Shown: positions 8,551 to 17,773 of the stretch, piece after piece
How the letters are laid out: each line of letters opens with the position of its first letter
How positions within the stretch are numbered: the first letter of the stretch is position 1
Source of the DNA: JAGXLC01 sp964585385
GTDB taxonomy: Bacteria; Bacteroidota; Bacteroidia; Bacteroidales; UBA12077
Assembly: GCA_964585385.1 (NCBI GenBank)
Contig: CAZPDP010000012.1
Location: forward strand, 17,807-81,806
DNA length: 64,000 nt
Direction: 5' to 3'
Notes under the pieces: generated by a model
What the model saw: the letters and a program-made list of their open reading frames with translations, nothing else
Database searches by the model: none
What the model was told of the DNA's origin: nothing
Translations under genes and position numbers: made by a program

Positions 8551-9522
8551 ATGAAAATACGGATTCTTAAATCGCTCTCTTTATTGATTTTGGTAATCTT
8601 TTTTGCATGCAACCATAAAAAAGAAAACAAAGCGAGCGACACGGTTAAGATTGCAACACTTCGCGGTCCTTCAGCAATCAGCATGGTAAAAATGCTCGAG
8701 GATTTGAAAAATATTGGGGATGACTCCATTGCATTTCAGGTAAAAAATGAACCCCTGCAAATAAGACCACTATTACTACAGGAGAAGGTAGATTTTGCTG
8801 TTGTACCGACCAATATGGCTTCAATTCTTTACAATAAAGATGTTCCTTATAAAGTAGCCGCTATTCCTGTGTGGGGAACACTTTACCTTTTTGGGCAGGA
8901 CACATCCATCACCAGTTGGAATGATCTCAAAGGGAAAACCATACACCTTATGGCTAAAGGAATGACACCCGATGTAATGTTTCGTTATTTACTCACTAAG
9001 AATGGATTGAATCCCGTTAAAGATGTTAATCTCAATTACTCTTTTCCAACCCACATTGAACTGGCCAATGCAGTAGCTTCGGGTAAAGCAAAACTGGGTG
9101 TTATTTCAGAACCTCTCGTAAGCATGGTCATTCAAAAGAATTCTGCTGTACAATCCATTTTCAGCATAAATGAAGAATGGAAACAAACTACGGGACTTGA
9201 AGTACCACAAACCTCATTGCTTGTAAACAAATCCTTTGCGTCAGAGAACAGGAAATTTACCAACGATTTTTTAACTGAATATAAAAAGTCAGTGGAATGG
9301 GTGAAAAACAACAAAGAACAGGCATCCATGCTGATAGTGAAACACAAAATTCTGAATGACAAACATGTTGCATACAACTCTATTCCCCGGTGCAACCTGA
9401 ATTTTAAGACCGCTCATGAAACAAAAGCGCTTATAAACAAATATCTGCAGATATTCTATGATATGAACCCTGACATTGTTGGAGGAAAAATTCCGGATGA
9501 AGGTTTCTATTACAAAAAATAA
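8551..9522 (+). CDS. ABC transporter substrate-binding lipoprotein (SsuA/TauA/NrtA-like)
   Basis: 323 residues from the ATG at 8551. A lipoprotein signal with lipobox IFFAC (Cys20) is followed by a type II periplasmic binding fold: KIATLRGPSAISMVKML at the N-terminus, DFAVVPTNMASILYN, SWNDLKGKTIHL, and KLGVISEPLVSMV. These features match the SsuA/THI5/NrtA-like superfamily that captures sulfonates, nitrate, taurine or thiamine precursors. A permease overlaps its 3' end and an ATPase follows, so this is a complete importer. The ligand is not evident. A TTG 24 bp upstream would extend the protein, but it lies inside the likely promoter and before a normal signal peptide. Confidence 0.88.
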   Translation: MKIRILKSLSLLILVIFFACNHKKENKASDTVKIATLRGPSAISMVKMLEDLKNIGDDSIAFQVKNEPLQIRPLLLQEKVDFAVVPTNMASILYNKDVPYKVAAIPVWGTLYLFGQDTSITSWNDLKGKTIHLMAKGMTPDVMFRYLLTKNGLNPVKDVNLNYSFPTHIELANAVASGKAKLGVISEPLVSMVIQKNSAVQSIFSINEEWKQTTGLEVPQTSLLVNKSFASENRKFTNDFLTEYKKSVEWVKNNKEQASMLIVKHKILNDKHVAYNSIPRCNLNFKTAHETKALINKYLQIFYDMNPDIVGGKIPDEGFYYKK

Positions 9523-10249
9523 AATCATAACCGGGTTGTCGGTTCTTTTTCTCATTGCTTTATGGAAAGTGGGGGCAATTCTTGTTGATTCTTCCCTGAT
9601 ATTACCAACGCCGGGCCAGACTATCATTACAGTATCACAGTTATTTACTGAACCCGAATTTACAAGAATAATAGGAGCAACTGTTCTCAGGGGTATTATA
9701 GGATTTGGAATCTCTTTTGTTCTTGCAATGATTCTTGGTGTTATGGCCGGTATCCATGATGGCTTTTACGCTTTTCTCAAGCCGATACTGGTTACAATAC
9801 GCTCCACTCCGGTAATTTCATTAATTTTACTGGCACTTATTTGGTTTGATGTAAACCAGGTACCCGTTTTTATTGCACTGCTCACTATGTTTCCTTTTAT
9901 ATGCACCAACATCATCGATGGGATCCGAAATGTAGACAAAGATTTAATTGAAATGGCCCATGTTTATAATGTGAACCATGGCGGCATAATAAAAGACATA
10001 TATCTCCCTGCCATAGCGCCTTTCATTTTTAGTGGTGCCTCAAGCGCAATGGGTTTTGGATGGCGCGCCATAATTATTGGTGAAGTGTTAAGTCAACCTC
10101 AATACGGAATTGGGACATTCATGCAAAATGCACAAACGTATCTACTTGTTGATAAAGTAATTGCATGGACCATAGTTGCAATTGTTCTAAGTTACATTTT
10201 TGAAAACCTTATTCGTTTCATTCAAAATAAGATAGTTGTCTGGAGATAA
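9497..10249 (+). CDS. ABC transporter permease (SsuC/TauC-like)
   Basis: 250 residues from the ATG at 9497, which overlaps the binding-protein gene by 26 bp and has GGAGG about 12 bases upstream. An upstream TTG at 9476 is the alternative. It is an integral inner-membrane protein with about six helices. The coupling loop that contacts the ATPase is visible around EMAHVYNVNHGGIIKDIYLPA, the EAA-like motif of binding-protein-dependent permeases. TPVISLILLALIWF is also typical of the SsuC/NrtB/TauC group. It forms the membrane channel of the importer; substrate undetermined. Confidence 0.9.
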   Translation: MKVSITKNKIITGLSVLFLIALWKVGAILVDSSLILPTPGQTIITVSQLFTEPEFTRIIGATVLRGIIGFGISFVLAMILGVMAGIHDGFYAFLKPILVTIRSTPVISLILLALIWFDVNQVPVFIALLTMFPFICTNIIDGIRNVDKDLIEMAHVYNVNHGGIIKDIYLPAIAPFIFSGASSAMGFGWRAIIIGEVLSQPQYGIGTFMQNAQTYLLVDKVIAWTIVAIVLSYIFENLIRFIQNKIVVWR

Positions 10250-10255
10250 TCAATC

Positions 10256-10960
10256 ATGAGTATAATTCTTCAAAATCTGACAAAAAATTTTGATTCATTA
10301 AATCTCTATAATAATTTTTCCATTGAATTCAGGGAAAATCAAATAAGTTGTATACTAGGCCCTTCAGGCTGTGGCAAAACCACCTTACTGAATATGATAG
10401 GCGGTATAAGTTCCCCGGATAAAGGGAAAATCCTTACTGGCAATAACCGGGTGTTTTCTTACATTTTCCAGGATCCCAGATTATTACCCTGGAAAACAGT
10501 CAAAGAAAACATCAGTTTTGTCCTAAAAAATACAGAGTTAGAAAACAGCCGGGAATATATTAGCAAAAACCTTAAAATGGTTGGCTTACAAGAATTTGAG
10601 AACTATTATCCCAGTCAGCTTAGTGGAGGTATGAAGCAACGGGTATCCATAGCGAGAGCTTATATTTACCCTTCTGATATCATATTGATGGACGAGCCCT
10701 TAAAAACACTGGACCCCAAGCTGAAATGGAATCTAATGAAAACATTTCTAAAGCTTTGGCAAAGAGACAACAGGACTGTGATATTTGTTACCCATGATGT
10801 TGACGAAGCATTAATCCTTGGGCAGGATATTTTTGTTTTCAGCAAACCACCGGTAAAGATAAAAGAGGTATTTTCAAACAATTTAAAACCCAATGAAAAA
10901 ACAATGGATAACACCCTGTTTTTTAACCGGAAAAAAGAAATTCTGGATATTCTTGACTAA
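10256..10960 (+). CDS. ABC transporter ATP-binding protein (SsuB/TauB-like)
   Basis: 234 residues, 6 bp after the permease gene. Walker A GPSGCGKTT lies near residue 36, the Q-loop segment is FQDPRLLPWKTV, the signature is LSGGMKQR and Walker B is IILMDEPLKTLDPKL, followed by FVTHDVDEAL. The FQDPRLLPW and THDVDEA motifs are typical of SsuB/TauB/NrtD ATPases. The D-loop region reads LKTLD instead of the common FGALD, a small departure that keeps the catalytic glutamate and aspartate. It energises import with the two preceding genes. The next gene is on the opposite strand. Confidence 0.92.
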   Translation: MSIILQNLTKNFDSLNLYNNFSIEFRENQISCILGPSGCGKTTLLNMIGGISSPDKGKILTGNNRVFSYIFQDPRLLPWKTVKENISFVLKNTELENSREYISKNLKMVGLQEFENYYPSQLSGGMKQRVSIARAYIYPSDIILMDEPLKTLDPKLKWNLMKTFLKLWQRDNRTVIFVTHDVDEALILGQDIFVFSKPPVKIKEVFSNNLKPNEKTMDNTLFFNRKKEILDILD

Positions 10961-10978
10961 TCTATGTTTGAAATACAT

Positions 10979-11191
10979 TTAATTGTTCAGTTCATTGAAA
11001 ATTTTCTCCAACCATTCAAGAAATTTTCTGTCCAGAATGATTTGATGATCAAAGTCTCTTTCGTAAAGTTCTTTTTGTTTTTCAGTTAGGTGTCGTTTCT
11101 TCAGGTTATAACTCCAATCATTTCTGACCCAAATATAATACCCCCCTAAAATATTGCGGGCTGGCTGAAAAAAAGAGTTGTTATTGTTCAT
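10979..11191 (-). CDS. Small hypothetical protein with strong ribosome binding site
   Basis: 70 residues, rich in charged and aromatic residues, with no signal peptide or membrane segment; not recognised. The C-terminal half (KKRHLTEKQKELYERDF to the end) looks helical. AAAGGAGGTG at 11198-11206 (minus strand) sits about eight bases before the ATG. Such a strong Shine-Dalgarno sequence is unusual for a single gene in this phylum and supports real translation. It is convergent with the ABC importer, 18 bp away. Confidence 0.6.
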   Translation of the reverse strand: MNNNNSFFQPARNILGGYYIWVRNDWSYNLKKRHLTEKQKELYERDFDHQIILDRKFLEWLEKIFNELNN

Positions 11192-11311
11192 ACAGACACC
11201 TCCTTTTATCTTTTAACACCTTGCCGTTTGCCAAATAAAAAAACCGGACAGCAAACAGCTTGCTATCATTCCATTATACGAATTACGTGTAAAAATGTTT
11301 ATATACAAAAT

Positions 11312-11345
11312 AAAAAAGCCCCTTGCAAAACACAAGAGGCTGTAT
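11312..11345 (-). terminator. Rho-independent terminator after FKBP gene
   Basis: Stem AGCCCCTTG (11317-11325) pairs with CAAGAGGCT (11333-11341) with one wobble. A run of six A on the left becomes the T tail on the minus strand, about 20 bp beyond the isomerase stop. Confidence 0.8.
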
Positions 11346-11364
11346 TACAAAATAATATACTATT

Positions 11365-12072
11365 CTATTCTTCTTTTGCTTTCTTTACTTCCAATAACTC
11401 AACTTCAAAAATCAGAGTTTCATTGGGTTCAATTTCACCTGCCGGTGGAACTCGTTCACCATAAGCCAGGTCAGAAGGTATGAAAAATTTATACTTAGCA
11501 CCTTCTTTCATTAACTGAAGACCTTCCTGCCAACCTTGAATCACTCTGTTTAAGGGGAATCGGGTGGGTTCGCCCCGCTTGACTGAACTGTCAAATTCCT
11601 CTCCATTAAGATGGGTTCCGACATAATGTACTTTTACAGTATCAATCAAATCAGGAGAAATGCCGCTTCCTTCTTTTAAAACTTTATACTGAAGTCCGCT
11701 TTCAGTAACTTTTACCCCTTCTTTCTTTTTATTCTTCTCAAGAAAAGCCTGGCCTTCTTCCAGATTTTCCTGCTTGCCTTTATTCTTTGCTTCTGTAAGA
11801 AACTTCTGAATCAAAGGACCTGCAGCACTTTCTTCAATTAATTGCTCCTTGTCATTAAAGACATCATACAATCCATCCATAAAAGCTTCATAGTTTAACT
11901 CTTCCACTCCATTCCGGCTCTTTAAATGATTTCCCACATCTTGACCAAGAGCATAACTGGCTGAATCAAGTTGATTTTCCAGCTTAACATCTTTACCTAC
12001 ATTGGATTTCTGAGCACATGATACAGCAAACAGCCCAATAAAGGCGATTAAAAACAAATTCTTTAAGTTCAT
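11365..12072 (-). CDS. FKBP-type peptidyl-prolyl cis-trans isomerase, lipoprotein
   Basis: 235 residues. The lipobox FAVSC (Cys19) marks a lipid-anchored periplasmic or outer-membrane protein. Residues about 35-130 form the helical FKBP_N dimerisation domain (SYALGQDVGNHLKS, then a charged region with FLEKNKKKEGVKV). Residues about 140-228 form the FKBP catalytic domain with VKVHYVGTHLNGEEFDSS, VIQGWQEGLQLMKEG and IPSDLAYGERVPP. This is the FkpA/Mip layout: a chaperone that isomerises proline bonds in exported proteins. It appears to be a single-gene transcript with its own terminator. Confidence 0.93.
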   Translation of the reverse strand: MNLKNLFLIAFIGLFAVSCAQKSNVGKDVKLENQLDSASYALGQDVGNHLKSRNGVEELNYEAFMDGLYDVFNDKEQLIEESAAGPLIQKFLTEAKNKGKQENLEEGQAFLEKNKKKEGVKVTESGLQYKVLKEGSGISPDLIDTVKVHYVGTHLNGEEFDSSVKRGEPTRFPLNRVIQGWQEGLQLMKEGAKYKFFIPSDLAYGERVPPAGEIEPNETLIFEVELLEVKKAKEE

Positions 12073-12183
12073 AAGCTATTCTTTTAATTATTGTTGGTTT
12101 CAATTTGAGATATAATGAAGCTAAGATAAAACTTTTAATCATTTTATTGATAAACATCATGCATTTTTTGATGGAGATATAAC

Positions 12184-12843
12184 TTATTCCTTCAATGCCC
12201 TTATCATCTCTCTTTTACCAGGTGGACCCTGCAAATTCTCCACCCTGAACCCTGTTGACTTTAGGCTGCGTTTTACAGAACCTTTTGCTGAATAAGTAAC
12301 CATAACTCCTGGGATAGTAAGCATATCGTATACTTTACGAAAAACTTTTTTGCTCCACAACTCAGGTTGTTTATCAGGCGCAAAAGCATCAAAATAGATT
12401 ATATCAAATTTTTCCGTGATTTCACATTGAATAAAATCACCCTTAATTTTCTTCAGCCTAAAACTTTCATAGAGTTCGAAATACCTTCCCCAAGGAATTC
12501 TATGAATCTCTTCAAAAAGCTCCCTGGAGTTCCTTCCAAGTAGGTCGTAATAGTTCAACTGCTTAACCATAGTTTTATCCAGTGGATATTTTTCGATAGT
12601 CGCATATTCTAATTTTACATTCTTCTCAATGGAATAAAGAGAGGAAAGCAAAGCATTCAGGCCAGTCCCGAACCCCACTTCAAAAATTCTTGGTTGTTCA
12701 TTTTGCAGGTATTCCAGTCCGTTTCGGATAAAAACATGTTCAGATTCCTGTATAGCCCCGTGAACAGAATGGTAATGTTCGTCCAGTTCTGCCTGGTACA
12801 AGGTATGAGAGCCATCGCGTGTAAGTATCAGTTGTCTTTTCAT
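12184..12843 (-). CDS. mnmD: tRNA 5-methylaminomethyl-2-thiouridine methyltransferase (MnmD)
   Basis: 219 residues. It contains the SAM-binding EVGFGTGLNALL motif near residue 75, the family-specific YFDAFAPDKQPELWS segment, and a C-terminal GPPGKREMIRA. This is the stand-alone methyltransferase domain of MnmC (DUF752 family), which methylates the aminomethyl group on wobble uridine 34 of tRNAs for Lys, Glu and Gln. The oxidase half of MnmC is absent, as in many bacteria outside Gammaproteobacteria. The N-terminal opening LTRDGSHTLYQAELDEHYHS is the conserved start of the family and supports the ATG at 12843. Confidence 0.92.
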   Translation of the reverse strand: MKRQLILTRDGSHTLYQAELDEHYHSVHGAIQESEHVFIRNGLEYLQNEQPRIFEVGFGTGLNALLSSLYSIEKNVKLEYATIEKYPLDKTMVKQLNYYDLLGRNSRELFEEIHRIPWGRYFELYESFRLKKIKGDFIQCEITEKFDIIYFDAFAPDKQPELWSKKVFRKVYDMLTIPGVMVTYSAKGSVKRSLKSTGFRVENLQGPPGKREMIRALKE

Positions 12844-12863
12844 CCGCTGTAAAAATACTAAAT

Positions 12864-12902
12864 TAAAAAAAGCTGCACCACATAAAGATGTAGTGCAGCT
12901 AA
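12864..12902 (-). terminator. Terminator after nitroreductase gene
   Basis: Stem AGCTGCACCACAT (12871-12883) pairs with ATGTAGTGCAGCT (12888-12900) with a 4-base loop and one wobble. Seven A residues on its left become a T run on the minus strand. Confidence 0.8.
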
Positions 12903-12962
12903 TGTAAACCGGAGTTTTTCTCCTCTTTTTGGTTAAACCATTTATTACAACGTTTCTGAACC

Positions 12963-13712
12963 TTAAATATTATTCATAAAACCTTGTTGTTGTAAAACCT
13001 TAAGATATTGCTTGGTAAAATGCAGGTTGTCTTCTTTCTTGTATCGATTATCAGTAAATACCTGTGCAAGGGTTTCTTTTTGGTTTTCCTTCAATAGTTC
13101 TTTTGTTTCTTCCAGGGCTTCTTTTTCAGCATAAATCCTGTCAATATCCTCCGGTTTGTAATCTTTGTAAGTTTCATGATGCACAACTCCTTCAAGTGGC
13201 AGTCTGTTTGTCAGACCTGGATTTTCATCAGGATACCCCACAACAATCGCTGCTACAGGGACAACACCCTGAGGGAGTTCAAGAATTTTCATGATTTGGT
13301 CAGCATTATAGGTTACAGTTCCCAGGTAACAGATACCCATTCCCTTTTCTTCAGCAGCAAGGCATACGTTTTGAGAAACCAGTAATGCATCTATAGCAGC
13401 ATTGAAAAACCATAGAAAATTGTCATAACCAGGTTCAGCATTTCTCTGCTCACACCATTTGTGGAACCTGTTAATATCTGCACAAAAAGTCAAATGAACC
13501 GGTGCCTGGGTAACCATGGGCTGGTTAAAATGCGTCGGTGCCAGTTCTTTCTTTTTATTTTCATCCTGGGTAACAATAATAGAATATAATTGCATATTGC
13601 CTGTAGTAGAGGCTCGCGTACCCGCTTCTAAAATTTCATTAAGATCCGCTTCGCTTACAGGGGTATCCTTATAATTTCTGATAGAACGGTGATTCATTAT
13701 TGTTTCAAGCAT
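12963..13712 (-). CDS. Nitroreductase family protein (NfsA/FRP-like)
   Basis: 249 residues. Seen: the FMN-binding opening NHRSIRNYKDTPVSEADL, the EAGTRASTTGNMQLYS region, and GMGICYLGTVTYN followed by PVAAIVVGYPDENPGLTNRLP. These match the NADPH-dependent FMN oxidoreductase branch (NfsA/FRP), in which a C-terminal helical extension (here about residues 190-249) helps bind NADPH. It probably reduces quinones, flavins or nitro-compounds in the cytoplasm; the natural substrate is unknown. It is a single gene with its own terminator. Confidence 0.88.
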   Translation of the reverse strand: MLETIMNHRSIRNYKDTPVSEADLNEILEAGTRASTTGNMQLYSIIVTQDENKKKELAPTHFNQPMVTQAPVHLTFCADINRFHKWCEQRNAEPGYDNFLWFFNAAIDALLVSQNVCLAAEEKGMGICYLGTVTYNADQIMKILELPQGVVPVAAIVVGYPDENPGLTNRLPLEGVVHHETYKDYKPEDIDRIYAEKEALEETKELLKENQKETLAQVFTDNRYKKEDNLHFTKQYLKVLQQQGFMNNI

Positions 13713-13885
13713 GGCTTTGTATTTTAAATTTCTGGCAATATTACGAAACTTGAGATGAGTACCCTAATATTTTTATAAGATATTTAACATAAAAGAACAA
13801 TTCAGAAAGCAATCTTTTGATTTTTTAAACTATTATCTCGAAATTAGGTCTTACATACAGATTTTCTAATTCTAAATCATAAACT

Positions 13886-16800
13886 ATGCATTACACTAAC
13901 CCTAAATTAATCAAAAGTATCGGTAAGATGTTTTTTACAGCCATTCTTACTGTCTCGTTGATGCTACCCTCAACGGGCATGATGGCTAAAAAAAACAATG
14001 AGGACAAAAAGGAGAAAGATCCGGTAAATTCCGGTATTATCAGCGGAATGAAATTCCGGAGTATCGGCCCGGCTTACGCTTCAGGCCGTATTTCTGACTT
14101 TGCCGTTAATCCCGACAACCACAAAGAGTTTTTTGTAGCTGTTTCCAGTGGAAATGTCTGGAAGACGACCAACAACGGCATTACTTTTAAACCTGTATTT
14201 GAAAATTATGGAACGTATTCCACAGGTTGTATCACAATGGACCCGAACAACCATAATGTCTTATGGCTCGGAACCGGTGAAAATAATCACCAGCGGGCCC
14301 TGGGTTATGGTGATGGTGTCTATAAAACCACAGATGGCGGAAAGACCTGGGAAAATATGGGTTTGAAAGAATCCCGTCAAATAGGAAACATCGTGGTTCA
14401 CCCTGATAATTCTGATATTGTCTATGTAGCGGCAGAAGGTTCAGTCTGGGGATCCGGAGGTGACAGAGGTCTTTACAAAACAACAGATGGTGGAAAGACA
14501 TGGAACAAGATTTTACACATTAGTGAAAACACAGGTGTAAACAATTTTCTGATGGATCCCCGCGATCCTGACTTACTCTATGCAAGCTCAGAGCAAAGAA
14601 GAAGGCACGTTCACACAAAAATAGGTGGCGGACCGGAAACTGCTATTTATAAATCTACAGACGGCGGGGCAAACTGGAAAGAATTAAAACAAGGACTTCC
14701 AAGCAGCCACATGGGCGGTATTGGAATGGCTATCTCACCGGTCAATCCTGATGTTGTTTATGCTATTATTGAAGCAACTGAAAACAACGGAGGATTCTTC
14801 CGTTCTACAGACAGAGGTGAATCATGGCAGAAAATGAGCGATCATCACTCCAGCGGTCAGTATTATAATGAAATCATTGCTGATCCTGAAGATGTCGATA
14901 AGGTGTATTCCATGGAAACCGTAGGTAAAGTTACCAAAGACGGTGGCAAAACGTGGGAAAGAGTCGGATTGAATAAAAAGCATGTCGACGACCATGCCAT
15001 GTGGATTGATCCCAACGACCCCAACCATTACATGATTGGTAGTGATGGTGGTATTTACATCACTTACGATGATGCAGAAAATTATTATCACGTCTCCAAT
15101 CTTCCTGTAACCCAATATTATCGTGTAACTGTTGATAATGAAAAACCCTTCTACAATGTTTACGGTGGTACTCAGGACAACAACAGCACGGGAGGCCCAA
15201 GCCAGACGCTCAACAGAGACGGTATTCCCAACTCAGAATGGTTTGTAACACTTGGTGGTGATGGATTCTGGCAGGCTATTGACCCTGAAAATCCCGATAT
15301 CGTATACTCCGAATTACAGTACGGAAACGTTGTACGGTATGACAAGAAAAGTGGTGAATCAGTAAGTATCAAGCCTGTTCCACCAGAAGATTCCCTTACA
15401 TATAAATGGAACTGGAACACTCCACTAATACTGAGCCCCCATAATCACCAAAGGCTATACATGGCAGCCAATAAAGTTTTCAGGAGCGATAACCGGGGTA
15501 ACTCATGGGATATTATCAGCCCGGACCTTACAGCTCAGATTGACCGAAACAGATGGCCTGTTATGGGTAAATACTGGAGTGTAGATGCCGTAGCTAAGGA
15601 TGTTTCCACCTCACTTTACGGAACTATCGTATCACTTGATGAATCTCCTGTACAGGAAAATCTGTTATATGCAGGAACAGACGACGGCCTTATACAGGTA
15701 ACCGAAGATGCCAAAAACTGGAAAGAAGTAAGCGAGTTTCCTGGAGTGCCTGAACATACCTACGTAAGTGATATTTACGCTTCCCGTCATGAAGCCAATG
15801 TGGTATACGCTTCTTTTGACAATCGTAAGAGGGACGATTTTAAGCCATATCTTCTAAAAAGCACTGACAAAGGCAAAAACTGGACATCAATAACTAATGG
15901 ACTACCTGAAAACGGAACGGTTCACGCCATTGAACAAGATCCGAAAGATCCCAATTTACTTTTTGCAGGTACAGAGTTTGGAATATTCTTCTCAAACAAT
16001 GGTGGTGAGAAATGGATTCAGCTCAAATCCGGTATTCCAACTATTTCTGTAAGAGATATTGATCTCCAGGAAGAAGAAGAAGACCTCGTCCTTGCAACAT
16101 TTGGCCGTGGATTCTACATTCTTGACGATTATTCACCCTTAAGAAAAATTGATAAGGATTTCGTTAAGCAAGAAGCACACATTTTTGATATACCCAAAGC
16201 CAAAATGTATATACAAAAACGAGGCAAATATGGTCAGGGCTCAACCTATTATACTGGAGAAAATCCTGAATATGGAGCGCTCTTCACCTATTATTTAGAG
16301 GAAACTCCCAAAACCCGTGAACAACTCCGACATAAAAGAGAAAAGGAATTATTTAAAGAAGGTAAACGTATACCTCAACTGACATGGAAAGAGCAGCGGG
16401 AAGAGGAAAGAGAAGTTTCCCCTTATCTCATCTTCACTATTTATGATGATGAAGGAAACGTTATCAGAAAACTTACAAAGAAACCTGGTAAAGGCGTTCA
16501 CCGTATTGCGTGGGACTTCCGTTACGAGAACCCATATCCTGTTGAATTAGAGGGTAAAGAGGATTTCAATCCATTTAAAGAAAGAGGAAGCGGAATCCTG
16601 GCTATGCCTGGAACATACAAAGTTTCGATGTCACTTTATCATCACGGAGAAATAAAAGAACTTGTTCCTCCAAAAGAGTTCACGGCAGAACAACTGGAAA
16701 TCAGAACACTGCCAGCAGAAGACAGAGAATCATTGCTTGAATTCCAGGATAAAGTAGCAGACATGACAAGAGCCATTCAGGGTGCTGATAAATTAGTAGC

Positions 16801-17197
16801 CGATATGATGAGACAAATAAAAAGCATCAAACAGGCTATTCTCAATACTCAGGCTGAAACCAAAGAGCTGATGGAAGAAGCTGAAAGAATTGAAGACGAA
16901 ATAGATGAGGTGGTATTTGCGTTCCATGGAGTTACCCCGAAAGCAAGTAGCGAAGAAATTCCTCCTCATAAAATGAAGATAATGGAACGGCTCAGAGCAA
17001 TTACATGGGCACATTACAGGTCCACGTCAGCTGTTACAGAAACTGAAAGAAGGAATTACGAGATTCTGAAGAAAGATTTTCCACCTTTATTGGAAAAAAT
17101 CAAAAAGTTAAGAAATGAAGATCTCGATCAGCTTAAGGAAAAACTGGAAGAACTTAATGCTCCCTGGACACCTGGAAGAATGCCAAAATTTGATTAA
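13886..17197 (+). CDS. Large secreted beta-propeller protein (sortilin/BNR-repeat family)
   Basis: 1103 residues. An N-terminal signal peptide (hydrophobic about 15-34, ending MMA) is followed by two tandem propellers of BNR/sortilin (VPS10-like) repeats. Asp-box motifs are frequent, for example KTTDGGKTWENMG, KSTDGGANWKEL, RSTDRGESWQKM and KSTDKGKNWTSI. The first copies open with the conserved FRSIGPAYASGRISDFAVNP. From about residue 870 there is a beta-rich FTIYDDEGNVIRKL domain, and from about 960 a long charged coiled coil. This architecture recurs in Bacteroidota as glycosyl-hydrolase-like or VPS10-domain proteins whose function is undefined. No catalytic residues of a sialidase are evident. 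The gene stands alone and ends with a terminator. Confidence 0.88.
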   Translation: MHYTNPKLIKSIGKMFFTAILTVSLMLPSTGMMAKKNNEDKKEKDPVNSGIISGMKFRSIGPAYASGRISDFAVNPDNHKEFFVAVSSGNVWKTTNNGITFKPVFENYGTYSTGCITMDPNNHNVLWLGTGENNHQRALGYGDGVYKTTDGGKTWENMGLKESRQIGNIVVHPDNSDIVYVAAEGSVWGSGGDRGLYKTTDGGKTWNKILHISENTGVNNFLMDPRDPDLLYASSEQRRRHVHTKIGGGPETAIYKSTDGGANWKELKQGLPSSHMGGIGMAISPVNPDVVYAIIEATENNGGFFRSTDRGESWQKMSDHHSSGQYYNEIIADPEDVDKVYSMETVGKVTKDGGKTWERVGLNKKHVDDHAMWIDPNDPNHYMIGSDGGIYITYDDAENYYHVSNLPVTQYYRVTVDNEKPFYNVYGGTQDNNSTGGPSQTLNRDGIPNSEWFVTLGGDGFWQAIDPENPDIVYSELQYGNVVRYDKKSGESVSIKPVPPEDSLTYKWNWNTPLILSPHNHQRLYMAANKVFRSDNRGNSWDIISPDLTAQIDRNRWPVMGKYWSVDAVAKDVSTSLYGTIVSLDESPVQENLLYAGTDDGLIQVTEDAKNWKEVSEFPGVPEHTYVSDIYASRHEANVVYASFDNRKRDDFKPYLLKSTDKGKNWTSITNGLPENGTVHAIEQDPKDPNLLFAGTEFGIFFSNNGGEKWIQLKSGIPTISVRDIDLQEEEEDLVLATFGRGFYILDDYSPLRKIDKDFVKQEAHIFDIPKAKMYIQKRGKYGQGSTYYTGENPEYGALFTYYLEETPKTREQLRHKREKELFKEGKRIPQLTWKEQREEEREVSPYLIFTIYDDEGNVIRKLTKKPGKGVHRIAWDFRYENPYPVELEGKEDFNPFKERGSGILAMPGTYKVSMSLYHHGEIKELVPPKEFTAEQLEIRTLPAEDRESLLEFQDKVADMTRAIQGADKLVADMMRQIKSIKQAILNTQAETKELMEEAERIEDEIDEVVFAFHGVTPKASSEEIPPHKMKIMERLRAITWAHYRSTSAVTETERRNYEILKKDFPPLLEKIKKLRNEDLDQLKEKLEELNAPWTPGRMPKFD

Positions 17198-17235
17198 TTC
17201 TCAGGAAACTGGATTATTAATTTTTATTTAAAATG

Positions 17236-17270
17236 AAAGCCGTCTCAACAGGGGCGGCTTTTATTTTATC
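17236..17270 (+). terminator. Terminator after the 1103-aa propeller gene
   Basis: AAAGCCG (17236-17242) pairs with CGGCTTT (17255-17261), followed by a T-rich stretch. Confidence 0.75.
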
Positions 17271-17332
17271 AAAAAATTTGATTAGTTGATGTAAATCACC
17301 TTATTATAAATAACATATTTGAAATTATGTCG

Positions 17333-17340
17333 TATCTTTG
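17333..17340 (+). promoter_or_regulatory. -7 box (TATCTTTG) for first micro-lipoprotein
   Basis: Exact match to TAnnTTTG, 39 bases before the ATG at 17379. A TTTG lies only 11 bases upstream instead of 19, so the -33 element is not convincing. Confidence 0.45.
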
Positions 17341-17378
17341 ATACAGTTGTCATTATCATTAACATTAAATATTTTATA

Positions 17379-17510
17379 ATGAAGAAAATTAAGGTACTCA
17401 CCATAATTGCGTTTTTTTTGACAAGTTTACTGTTAACTTCTTGTCATATTATGGAACCACCTTGTCCGGCATATGCTGATGCTAATCAAATCGAAGAACA
17501 AAATGTATAG
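17379..17510 (+). CDS. CPAY micro-lipoprotein 1 (43 aa)
   Basis: 43 residues starting at the ATG at 17379, which has its own -7 box; a longer in-frame reading upstream would spoil the signal peptide. The basic MKKIK start, hydrophobic core and LLTSC lipobox (about Cys22) leave a mature lipoprotein of about 20 residues containing PPCPAYADANQ. A second gene of the same size and pattern follows 66 bp downstream. Micro-lipoproteins of this kind are usually missed by gene finders. Function unknown. Confidence 0.65.
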   Translation: MKKIKVLTIIAFFLTSLLLTSCHIMEPPCPAYADANQIEEQNV

Positions 17511-17539
17511 GGCGGGTTTTAATTTTTAATTATTTTTCC

Positions 17540-17547
17540 TATTTTTG
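17540..17547 (+). promoter_or_regulatory. -7 box (TATTTTTG) for second micro-lipoprotein
   Basis: Exact TAnnTTTG match with TTTT at the 19-base -33 position (17517-17520), 30 bases before the ATG. The second gene may therefore be transcribed independently of the first. Confidence 0.45.
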
Positions 17548-17576
17548 AAATATTATTAAAACAAACATATACTGTT

Positions 17577-17711
17577 ATGAAAAAACGTATCGTTGTCGCT
17601 CTGTTATTTGTGATGTTTGCAATCGCTCTTTTCACTTCTTGTAAAGGACAAGATTGTCCGGCTTATGATGATTATAAAGGACAATCAGCATCAATTGCCC
17701 TACGTCAATAA
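17577..17711 (+). CDS. CPAY micro-lipoprotein 2 (44 aa)
   Basis: 44 residues: MKKRIVVALL opening, a hydrophobic core and an LFTSC lipobox (Cys22), giving a mature peptide of 23 residues that contains GQDCPAYDDYKGQ. It shares with the gene just upstream its length, lipobox position, and a second cysteine in the sequence CPAY soon after the lipidated one. The pair looks like a tandem duplication that has diverged outside the CPAY core. No known family is recognised. It is followed by a terminator hairpin at 17774. Confidence 0.65.
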   Translation: MKKRIVVALLFVMFAIALFTSCKGQDCPAYDDYKGQSASIALRQ

Positions 17712-17773
17712 TTAAAAAAATATACTGCAAATAAAAACTTTCATATCTGAAAGTTAATTAGTATTTAATCTTA